From positions 257,381-304,319 of the forward strand of contig NW_004457596.1 in assembly GCF_000313135.1 (NCBI RefSeq): DNA of 46,939 bases, given 5' to 3'. Under the pieces are notes generated by a model. It ran no database searches, was not told where the DNA came from, and saw nothing but the letters and a program-made list of their open reading frames with translations. A program made the translations under genes and the position numbers. Source of the stretch: Acanthamoeba castellanii str. Neff. Lineage: Eukaryota > Discosea > Longamoebia > Acanthamoebidae. Below, one piece after another: positions 22,327 through 32,500 of this stretch. Position 1 is the stretch's first letter. The number at the start of each line of letters is the position of its first letter.

Positions 22327-24159
22327 TTAGTTGTCCTTCTTCTCCACGTTCTCCACAACGCCACCGGTGGTCACTGTTCGGTGGTGTCTCTCCTTTTTCT
22401 CCCGCAGCTTCTTGGCCCTGTCGAGGAAACCCTCCGTGAGGGCCGAGTCCAGAGCCTTGTGCGGCAACACGTGGATCAGGACCTTGCCCTTGAGAGAAGA
22501 AACAATGTCAGTCAGCCAGGCCAGCAACAAGAAGGCAACACCAGAGAGATGAGAAGAGAGTGAGAGTGAGAGTGAGAGAGAGAGAGAGATGAGAGGGTGG
22601 TAGAGTACAATGAAGGTCTCCCAGGCAGACGCGATGATGGTCTGGGCGGGAGCAGGATCGCTCAGGAGCGCGTTCACAACCCTGACCACCACACGTTGTT
22701 AGCAGTTGTGTGCACTCTTTTAGGAGGAGTGAGCAGGCGCGCAACGTACATGGTGGCGATGCTGACGGGGTCGAGCAGGGTTGTGTTGTCCAAAATGGTC
22801 GCCTGAGCCTCGCCCAGCTCCTCCCAGCATTTCTTCGAGTTGGCAAAGGCAGAAAGATGATAAGCGTCGGTTCGCGCTCCCCCCTGCTCCTCTGCCCGCC
22901 CATCACCTATCGCATACCTCTGAGTACTCCAATCGCTGTCTTGCGGCCACCATGATGGGCGTGTTGGAAAAGGTTGGCTGCGCAGCCGAAGGAAAACGGT
23001 TGGGTCAGCAGGCATGGATGATGGTGATGATGATGATTGGAAGGGGAGTAGAAAGGGCCAAGAGTAGTACCTCGATGGCAGACACCCGGATGCCAAAGGG
23101 GCTCAGCTCCCTGCGAAGCACAGCATTCAGGGCCTCCGCCGCGTGCTTTGAGATGCAGTAGGCACCCACCAGCGGCAGGGCAATGAGTCCTGCAGCAACA
23201 CAGGACAGAGACCAAGCGGCGGTGAATGCGTGCGTGCGTGGGCCGAAAAGACCAGAGACAACGGTCAGGAGAGCTCTAAAGGCGCGACGTACCGGCCATG
23301 GAGGTCATGTTGACGATGGAGCAGGTGCCCTCGCCCGCTGCCTTGAGCTTCTCGTTCTCCTCTTTGAGAAGGGGGAAGAAGGCCTTTGTCATACGGTAGA
23401 TACCGAAGCAGTTGATGTTCATGGTTCGGACCATCAGCTGCACGTGCACAGGCGCACATCCGTAAGTGGGGCGTGTCCAGGCGAGAGAGGCGGCCGAGGA
23501 GTTACCTCCTCGGGGCAATCGACGATCGAGATGCTCGGGTGGCCGATGCCCGCGTTGTTGAACAGACTGCCTCACGTGATGCCCAAACCCGGGTGAGCCA
23601 AAAGCGTGGGTCATGGCCTGGCCTGGCCTGGGCCTGGCGAAAGCGCGTACCCGAAGATGCCCTTGCCGCTGTCTCTCACCTCCTGCACGAGCGCTTCGAT
23701 CGACTTGGTGTCCGTCACGTCCACCCTGCACAGCGCCGTGGAGGTGTACATGTGACAGCAATCAGCTCTGAAAGTACAGTTGTGAGGCAGTGGCTGCGGG
23801 CGACGTGCTGGTGTTACCTGCGAGTGTGGACTTTGGGGTTGTCTTTCCACTCGGCCAAGAGAAGCTCTTCGTTGAGATCGACGGCGAACACGTAGCCGCC
23901 CTGCTCGGCAAGCATCTTGGTCACTACGCCGACCAAGAGGGTGAGATATCAGCGCCGAAGAAGAGGTCCCATCTTTGGATCTCATCAATTCAATGCACGA
24001 TTTGGAACCTTCTTTGCCGAAGCCAGATGCGGCGCCAGTCACCACGAATGCCTTGCCCTTGGGGCTGATCCTACGCGCCGTAGAAGGCCACCACAACCAC
24101 CTCAGCCCATAGGCAAGCACCAATCCCACCAAGACCAGCCCCACCGCGAACTGCAGCAT
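22327..24159 (-). CDS. Membrane-anchored short-chain dehydrogenase/reductase
   Basis: NAD(P)-dependent oxidoreductase of the classical SDR family, resembling retinol/hydroxysteroid dehydrogenases. Ten minus-strand exons close in phase: 24159-24009, 23923-23818, 23725-23651, 23566-23506, 23437-23293, 23189-23071, 22977-22918, 22832-22750, 22681-22609, 22488-22327; 344 aa. Residues 1-24 are a hydrophobic anchor (MLQFAVGLVLVGLVLAYGL). The cofactor loop is VVTGAASGFGKEV, with FAVDLNEE after strand 2 and DVTDT. The structural motif is LFNNAGIGHP, the active-site Ser lies in IVNMTSMAG, and Tyr/Lys in AYCISKHAAEAL. The substrate is not predictable beyond a hydrophobic alcohol or ketone. The acceptor of exon 8 is AAG, not the usual CAG/TAG. 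It sits head-to-tail between the MORN gene and the Cys-rich gene. Confidence 0.92.
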
Positions 24160-24282
24160 CTTGAAGCCGATGCAGTAGAAAGAAAGATCGAAAGAGAAAT
24201 GGAGATGGAAATCTTTTTCAGATTATAAACAAAGCAGATTCCATTCCTACCTTTCCATTCCGTTCAGCAATGCTGAAGTCGC

Positions 24283-24613
24283 TTAGCACTGAAGGCCGGG
24301 GAAGGCGGCCTGGAGGCAGGGGCAGCAGGTGCCCACGTTGGAGCCCAGGCAGTCGAAGCAGGCCGAGGGGTTCTGGACGAAGGCTTTGCACTGATCGAAG
24401 CACTTGGCAATCGCACCAGCGCACTGAAGGCCGAGTTCAACGGTGCAAGCGCTCTCACTGATTGTAATTAAATCATGGGTTGGTTGGGGGGGGGGGATGT
24501 TAACTCTCGAGAGAACAAAAGAAGAGGAAGAGGAAGAAGAAGCGGTACGGCATGGCGGCAATGCAGGCCACGGCGACGGCGAAGAAGGCAAGCACGAACA
24601 GAACGAACTTCAT
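24283..24613 (-). CDS. Small secreted cysteine-rich protein
   Basis: Unknown function. Two minus-strand exons, 24613-24549 and 24457-24283, give 79 aa. Residues 1-21 are a clear signal peptide (MKFVLFVLAFFAVAVACIAA). The mature part of about 58 residues has ten cysteines in the pattern C-x8-C-x6-C-x3-C-x8-C-x2-C-x7-CC-x-C-x8-C, an even number compatible with five disulfides. No glycosylation or transmembrane segment is seen after the signal. The 91-bp intron contains a C-rich tract (sense strand) around 24485-24500. Possible roles such as a cell-surface, cyst-wall or defence peptide are guesses. The short length, signal and even cysteine number make a real gene likely. Confidence 0.78.
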
Positions 24614-24913
24614 CTTGTCAAGGTTGTTGATAAAAGATGTGCAAAACGGCCCTGCAGAGACAACAGCAAAGAGGTGTGTGAATGTCGTACAACCTTTCCG
24701 TGCTGCCTAATTTGCTGCCGTCCCAGCCACGTAGGAATCCGTCGCCTGGCGCCAGTTCTTCGTCCCTTTCTCGCATTCGTGATATTTAAATATGTGAACA
24801 ATTCTTTCGCTGACACACCGGCTGTTTACGCAATTATAATACATTTTATTTTATTTTATTTTATTTTTGTTCTGGACTGCCGGTATAATCACAACAACCG
24901 GATTGAATGAATA

Positions 24914-27900
24914 ATGGCACAAATGCAGATGCTGATGCAGCGGCCCGCCTACATGGAAGCGCTGGAGGGCCTTTCCGCGGCGGGCCTCATGTTGGTCGAT
25001 CAATTGAAAGAGGCGGGGCGTCAGGTGCGCCTCAAGGATGAAGAGATGAGGTGCGAGGGGGGCAAGGTGGCCCGCCGGCTCGAAGAGGAGCTGCGCCAGC
25101 TCAAGGCGCACCACACCACCTCCCTCCAGTCCATCGTCGACCGCCTGGCCGCCACCACTTCCCCTTCGCCGCCCCAGGTACCGTGCAGCGCCAAGACCCT
25201 CACCCCCCCCCCCAACGCCCGCCCGTGTAGCGTAGCCAAGACCCTCACCCGCTACTCGGGCGCACAATCAAGGATCTGCTGGTGGCGTTCGTCGAAGAGG
25301 CACAGGCCCAGAGGACGGCGCTCGCGGCCAAGCGCGAGGAGCTGGAGCGGCTGCGCGAGACGCCACCCGGCGCGGAGGCGCGACAGCGGTCGATCGACGC
25401 GTTCAACGCCACGCTCGATCTACTGACGCAGGAGTGCGAGGCCAGCGGCGAGCGCCTGGGCCGCCGGATGCGTGTGCCGTGGCAGCTCCAGCAGTGCGCC
25501 GCCATCAATGCCGACGATCATCAGCCCGTCGTGCCGCTCGAGGTGATTGATGCCCTCATTCTTAATCCTCCTCCTCTTCTTCTCCTCCTCCTTGGTCTTG
25601 ACGTTGACGTGCTGGCTGCATCACATGCGTGGCTGGCTGTGTGGAAAGGGCGGACGCATTATCGATGCCGATGGCAACAATGTGTGGGGCAGCGAATGCT
25701 ACTTATGTGGCTGGGAGATCCAAGACGGAGCTAAGGTAGGCATTACACACACACACACACACACGCACACACGCACACACACGCACACACACCGCGCGCG
25801 CACACACCACACCAAGCACGCACCGCACGCACGCACGCACGCACACGCTGAGCCTGTGCGAAAGAGAGTGCGTGCCACCAAGAGAAAATGAGATGAACAT
25901 CGACTCTCCGTAGGGCGAAGGAGTGCTGCGCTTCCATTCACTGGAAGTTCCGCGAGCTGATCAATGTGTGGACTGCTTCCACTGCTGGGCGTCGGTGTGG
26001 CGCAGTGTCCCACCCGGTACGCACCTGCCCGCACACCCCTGTATGTCTCGGACCCGGCCCCTTACCACTTTCGGTGTGCAGAAGACGAAGCAGCCCGAGA
26101 GCTCCTGCTGAAGCACAACCCGCATCTGGCACATCTCCCCTTTTTCGTGGAGGAGGACAACGTCGATGTCTTCCTCAGGTACATACCTGCACAGAATAAT
26201 CGCACACACTCTCCTTTCGTGCTTGGTTTGGCTGAAGCGCCTTACGTGCGCCCAACCAAGGGATCCCATCATCGAAGCGTCCACCCTCGCCGACAGCGTC
26301 CACATGGTGTTCAACGTCTACGGCCCGCGGCCTTGTCTCGGCGTGCGACGACGCCAACCAGTTTCGGAGGACTCAGCCACAGCCAGGTAACGCGCATGCC
26401 CAAGCTCGCGGCGGAGCGACGTAATCTCTGATCATCTGGAGGAATGCTAGGTATGGCCCCTACGAATGGCTGACGTATGACGAAGTCTACCAGCGGGCGA
26501 CCGAGATCGGCTGCGGCCTTGCGGAGTTGGCCCGAACCTGCCAAGCAATGGCACTGGCGAGGCAGAGCCGAGAAGAAGAGCTCGCGCGGGGGGACACGAA
26601 ACCGGGCGCGTTCGTGAGCATCTGCAGCAGCAACCGGCCGGAGTGGTTGATGGTCGACTTTGGCTGCGCCATGCACGGCCTCATCACCGTTGGGCTGCAC
26701 ACCTCCTGGCCGCTCGACGAGGTTTGCATTACCACTCCACTCCACTTCATTCCACTGTCAACCATATGCATAGACTCATACGCACACGCACACGCACCAT
26801 CATTGCACACGAGGCAGTTGGTGTACGTGATGAACAATTCGGAGGCAGACTACGTTGTGGCGGACTGGGACAACTTCGAAAAGTTCGTCCACATCGCTCC
26901 CCAGTGTCCGCACCTCAAGGGCGTTTTCGTGATGCTCGACAACTACCACCACTACGGCGCCGTGAGTGGCGCAGACCACCATCAGCAGCGGCTCGACCAG
27001 TGGAAGCAGGACCACGCAGAGACCCTCCCTCTCCGCGTCGAGTCACTGTCGTGGCTGCAGTGCAAGGGGAAGCACGACGCCAAGCTCCTTCGGCGGGCCA
27101 AGCGGGCCGAGCTACAGGCGCACCGAGTAGCCAGGCGGGCCGAAGAGCAATCCGCCGGCGAACAGCAGCAGCCACCGCCGGCGCCCAGCGGGCGCGAGGA
27201 CCCGGCCGCGCTCTTCTCGCTCATCTACAGCAGCGGCACGACGGGCGTGCCCAAGGGCATCATCGCCACCAAGGGAGGCTGGCGGTCCGACAACGTCAAC
27301 AGCCCGGTAAGCGCGTCGGCCCACACTCGCACTTCCATTTTCCTGAGCCGACATTGTTTGTGGCTCATGAATGCGGTGGTGGCGGGTGGCGGTGGCCGGT
27401 GGTGGGACGTGCATGCAGCGCTACCTGGTGCCCGACGCGGTGCTGTCCTACGCGGCGCTGGCTCACGGGATGGACCGGGGCATGTGCTGGCAGACGCTAG
27501 CCAACGGCGGCCGGGTGGGCATCTGCTCCCGCGGCGAGGAGAATGTGCTCGACGATGCGCGGGCACTCAACCCGGTACTGTTCGTGGCCATGCCGCACGT
27601 GTGGACCCGAATCTATTTGGACTACCGGCAGGCGCTTGCCGCCGAGCTTCTTCTTGAAGAGTCGGGCGACGAGGCTGCCGCCAAGCAGAGGGTCCTTGAG
27701 CGATTCTCGACGATCCTTGGTACTCTCCTCCTCTGCCTGGTGGTGACCAGTGCTCTCACCACCTACATGGGTGTGTCGGCCGAGCAGGGACCCGCCTGAT
27801 GCAGGCGGCCACGGGTGGTTCGGCGACCAGCCCACAGGTGATGGAGTTCCTGCGCGAATGCCTCAAGTGCCCCGTGGTGGACGCCTATGGCACCACCGAG

Positions 27901-28844
27901 GTAGGGCCTCCCCCACAATCGACCGCATTTGTTGGATTGGGCGCTGAGCTCATACACCATCCCCCCTACCTGCGCACAGACGCCCGGCGTTGCGACGGAC
28001 GGAGTGATCCCTTCGACTGTGACTGTACGATTGCGAGACGTGCCCGAGATGGGCTACCACACGACCGACCAACCGCACCCGCGAGGAGGTTCGCCCCGCC
28101 TACGATTTTGTTTTACCTTTTAGCCACCACCTCATGCGCCGTATATGCCGCTTCAGAGATATGCGTGCGCACACCAAGTATGACACCGGGCTATTACCGT
28201 CTGCCGGACCACAATGCCGCCTCCTTCGAGGTACTGCTCTCACAGCTCTTCGACCGGGCCGGCCGCCTTGTTGCGCAGGTCTGATTGACGAACGCCCGAC
28301 CCCGACTGTAGGATGGGTTCTTCCTCACTGGCGACATTGGCGAGATCGACGCCGAGGGCAAGCTGCACATCATCGACCGGAAGAAGAACATTATCGATCT
28401 CTACATCGACGGTCGAAGCGTGTGGGTGCCCGTGGGCCTCCTCGAAGCCTTCTACCTCGCCCACGCCAGCAAAGCCATCAAGCAGGTCCGCGTCTGCCTG
28501 CAGCACGCACGCACGCACACAGTTGTGCTAACCAGTCGTGCGGGGCGCAGATCTTTATTCACGGTGAGCGCACGCAGCCATGCCTGGCAGCGGTGGTGGT
28601 GCCGCAGAGGGACGCGGGGCCTGTGAGCGCCGACGACCTCCGGCAGGCGATACAGGAGGCCGCGCGACTCCACGGCCAACCCGACCACCACGTGCCGGGG
28701 GTGGTCATCGTCGAGGAGGCGCCAGAGGGGTGGACCCCCGACAACGGCTGTCTGACCGTCAGCCACAAGCTCGCGCGACAGAAGCTCATGGCCCGCTACA
28801 AGCTTGCCATTGACATGGCCTACGCCCGAGCCTTCCCTCTTTGA
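24914..28844 (+). CDS. Coiled-coil/LIM-like N-terminus fused to long-chain acyl-CoA synthetase
   Basis: The C-terminal 600 residues form an AMP-forming acyl-CoA synthetase, which activates fatty acids through an acyl-AMP. Fourteen exons stay in phase: 24914-25177, 25273-25542, 25649-25735, 25914-26016, 26082-26178, 26261-26386, 26451-26721, 26818-27306, 27419-27719, 27788-27900, 27980-28088, 28157-28230, 28312-28485, 28551-28844; 923 aa. Synthetase motifs: YGPYEWLTYDEVYQRA, the AMP loop YSSGTTGVPKG (about 541-553), AATGGSATSP, DAYGTTE, TGDIGEID and IIDRKKNIIDLYIDG. The first 178 residues are helical and Glu/Arg/Gln-rich, likely coiled coil. Residues 195-231 hold CYLC...H...CVDCFHC, an imperfect LIM/zinc pattern. 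No peroxisomal signal at the C-terminus (ends AFPL). Two genes wrongly joined is the alternative, but no in-frame stop or new start separates them. Confidence 0.85.
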
Positions 28845-28984
28845 ATCCATGCGAGTCGAGAATGTAATGATGTGTTGTTGTGGGTGCTCAGTCTCTTTTG
28901 TCTGTCTCTACAAACAAGGAAGGAGCAACCAGCTCAGAAAGGTGTCGGTAGGGCAGGTTGGAGATGACGACTAGGTCGCTGGAC

Positions 28985-29077
28985 TTAGTAGGCGACAGCC
29001 CTCCTGGCGCGCCTCCTCTCCCTGAAGTGCTTGAGGGTGAGCACGCCGGCGATCGCGATGAGGACCTTCTTCAACAT
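28985..29077 (-). CDS. 30-residue basic membrane-anchor-like microprotein, copy 2
   Basis: Inverted copy of the gene at 20288-20380. It begins MLKKVLIAIAGVLTLKHF and ends in a basic RR-rich tail with AVAY. The coding exon is again preceded by GAACGACAAC and an intron (29088-29158, 71 bp) ending GAGCAG; both copies continue after the stop with GTCCAG and a nearby CGACCT. The intron itself and the upstream CA-rich untranslated exon differ in sequence between copies, so selection, not recent duplication alone, may hold the coding part. A TATA-like CTATTTATTC lies upstream near 29255. It is convergent with the acyl-CoA synthetase gene (140 bp apart). In this intron a 12-base AGCTCCTTTTGT unit is tandemly repeated before the acceptor. 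Confidence 0.72.
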   Translation of the reverse strand: MLKKVLIAIAGVLTLKHFRERRRARRAVAY

Positions 29078-29158
29078 GTTGTCGTTCCTGCTCACAAAAG
29101 GAGCTGTTAACAAAAGGAGCTGCGAAGAAAAGGGAACTGGAGCGGAGGAAGGGCAAAC

Positions 29159-29557
29159 CTGAAGTGAGTGGTGTAGTTGGTAGTTGCTGCGGTGGCTGCT
29201 TGCGTTGGTGGTTCGGTGGTGGATTGATTTGTTCAATTCTCAGCTGGGTATGAATAAATAGGTGACCACGACGAACACTGTCGAACAAGCCGGGTTGGAT
29301 CTTGCTCGCTTTTAGTTGATTGTCCGCCGAAAGAAACCGCGGCTGCGATCACGGAGTTCATAGATGGCCTCCTTTCCCTTCCTTCTCCATCGTTCTTCAC
29401 CAACCAGCAAACTCTTTCATCGAATTCCACACCTTTTCGCTCGAAGACGGAATTTCGTCAAAGGAATGCAAGACAGTTAGGAAAAGAGCATATTAAAAAG
29501 AAATACATCAAGAAATGCAGGAAAATTGAAGTGGCGCAACGAAGAGCAGCCACAAAA
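29159..29557. other. Divergent promoter between microprotein copy 2 and the CLU-like gene
   Basis: Holds the CA-rich untranslated exon of microprotein copy 2 (minus strand, ending at 29159), its TATA-like site, and the upstream region of the CLU-like gene. Only short unsupported ORFs are present. Confidence 0.45.
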
Positions 29558-32500
29558 ATGGAGAGCGCCAAGGGCAGCATAGGGCTCTACCTCTATGCCA
29601 CCGAGGATGAAGATGTTGGTGACGAGGCGCAGACTCAAGCGAAAAAAGAAGAAGAAAAAGAAACATTTCGAGGGGCGGCTTACGCCGCGACTGGCGAAGG
29701 CGGGCAAGATATTTACGAGGTTCTTGATGGGGGCGAGGGTAGCAACAACTCTTACAACTCGAACTACGAGGACGTGCTTGGTGCAGAGCTGCCCACGGTA
29801 GCCAGCCACCACCAGCACGGCGACAAGCCGCGCAGCCTGACCAACTCCATCGAGAGAATTGCGAGGAGCGAACCAGCCGAAGACGAAGCTGACGCTGTCT
29901 ACGAGTTCACGGCTGATGGGCAGCAGGACGGCGACGACGATGGGCGAAAGCAGGCCGGCGCTAGCGCCAGCGCCGGTGCAGGATTGCTTGACGGCAGCGA
30001 CAGCAACGAGCGATTCCAACGGTGGATGTCCTCCAAGGACTCGCTGCAGAAGTACGTCCTGCTCAGTCAGCACGCTCGCGACTTTGTGCACGCCGCCAGC
30101 ACATTTGGTACGGGGTGCCTGTTAGGACTGTGGTTGATGGTTCATGTGGTGCTTGTGAGCTCATGCCTCACCTTTCTCTTTCCTGTGTGAACATAGGGCG
30201 CATCATTATCTTTGAGCGTCATTTGCCCGTGCACAAGAAGTCCATCAAACCACAGAGCGGCCTTGGCTATGTACGTGGGGGACTGCTGATCATCTCCAAA
30301 TGATCATTTGGTGTGAACTCTGATGTGCATGTGCTGACGTCTCACAACCATCAATCCACCAATGTTGTGGTTGCATGTTGTGAGCAGGCTGGTGGGGAGA
30401 AGTTCATGTTCAGAGGGTACATAGCTCTACCTGACCAATTGCCAGACAAACTTCGCTTTAGTGCGCACTGAATCGTTGCTTGGTTCCATTTCGCTTTTCA
30501 TCAGGATCATGTTCAAGTACGCGCTCGATGTGGCCTTCCCACAGAAGACTGGGCAATCCCTGTGGATGTACGGCGGCAGTGCAGCAAATGACGATGCCGC
30601 CATGAAAGCTGCAGCGAATGAGGTTCGTGTGTGGTGCTACGCGCCTGTCTCCAGCGCTGTATGACCATCTAACTTGGAGCCTCGCATTTTATGTAGTTGC
30701 GGGGCATCAACAGGTTCATTTCTTCGTCTGAGAATGGCCTGCACTACCCGCTCATCGCTCTGATCGACTTCCTCGGCTATCGCCTTATGGTACGGCAGCT
30801 CCACCAAAGTGTCCTTTGCACTTGGCCGTCACTGGAGCGCAATGAATGCTAGCGAACTGTTTACTCTCCCATTAGGCGGTGTCATTGGTCCCCATCGACA
30901 AAGACACGCTTATGGTCGGTTCCTCCGATGGCGGCAAACAGTGCGTGTCCTACTATGGCCCTTTGCGAGTTCAAGAAGGCAAAGCGAAACCTGTGACTCA
31001 CCTCCGCTGTGCCTACAGTATGCATGCGGAGGATCCTGTCTTGATGAAGAAGATCAAGAGCGTGGGCAAGAAGCTGAATCTCAAGAAGCACCTTGTTTGT
31101 GGGCATGCGGTTCACACCCCTGGCGATCTTGAAGGTACTGCCAGCTGTCAGGCCAATCCATGTGCTGCGGCCTCCTGCAGCAGCTGACGCTTGTCGCAAT
31201 TCGTTCAGGGCACAAGGGGCGCGACGGCAGATACTACGTTGTAGACTTTGGCAGGTACATCACATTCTCCCCCCTTTTTTTAACCTCCTACCTCGCCGAT
31301 GACCTGTTTCTTCACATGTGCTACAGATGCTTCCCGCCAGAGACCCCAGACAAAAGGTACGTGCATACACACGTAGCTCTCATCCACTTTGCTGGTCTTC
31401 TCATTGTGGGTCCACTCGACAGGGACCCGGACTACGCTCGATCTGTGTTCTTCAAACAGCTGAGGTAGGTCATCCGCGCGTGCGTGTGCTTCGGGCATTG
31501 GCCTGGGCTCACCCCACACAACCAGGCCCGAGTTCGTCGCGAGTTACCAGAAGCCGCTCTCCTCCGACGCCTACACCATGTGGCAGAGGACTGATCCCAA
31601 CCAAAACACGCACAACGCAGAGGTACTGCAGTACTGACCGTGAGCTGGAAACACAACACACACTGATGCACCACCGCACACGCACCACAGGTGAAACAAG
31701 CATGCCAGCACTTGTACGATGTGGTCATCCCGCAGTTCTGCAAGAAGCTCGACAAGCGACACGACGTCAAGGACGAATACTACACTTCAGAGACGCACAG
31801 GTACTGTCTCTTGATGACGCGGCCGTTTGCGGGCTCAACTTCTCATATGCGCACGCACGTACGTGCCACGCAGGAACGGTATCTGCGTGCGCCATTTCGG
31901 TCGCTTGCGCGAAAAGTGTGAAAACTCCTATCCGCGCAAGATCCTGCTGTCGGACATGATCGCGCGAGTCATCAAGGTCATGCTGCGCCGCTTCTTCCGC
32001 GAGAAAATGCGGTTCGTCATTTTTTTTTTTTTTTTTGACCACTTCACCCCATCACTTGCGCTGACTGGTTCGTCTGTGCTATCTTCCGCACAGGGACGAA
32101 AGCGCAGTGTCCGAGGTGCCCTACAGGATCATCATTGTCGAGTTCCTCAACTTCATACTGGACATTGAGTTCCCGCCCTCTCGGCACTGGTGGACGCACA
32201 ACTGCGAGAAGCTCGTGGACGTCTCCGATCCTAAGGTTTCCTTCCCTCAGGCTTTTTCTTGTTTCTTTTTTTCGTCTGATGGCTTCCAGCTCACCGTGTG
32301 CGTGTGCGTGTGCGTGTGCGTGTGCGTGTGCGTGTGCGTGTGCGTGTGTTTTTCTTCTTAGGGCTTGGAAAGAGCCCAAGCCATTCTTCAGAAATACCCG
32401 TGTGTAGGCAAATACCTGTGTAGGTGGCCGACTCTCAAATACTTGCTCCTTCACAAGTTTGGCAGGTACGGCTGACCCTCCACCTTTGAGCCATTCGTGT

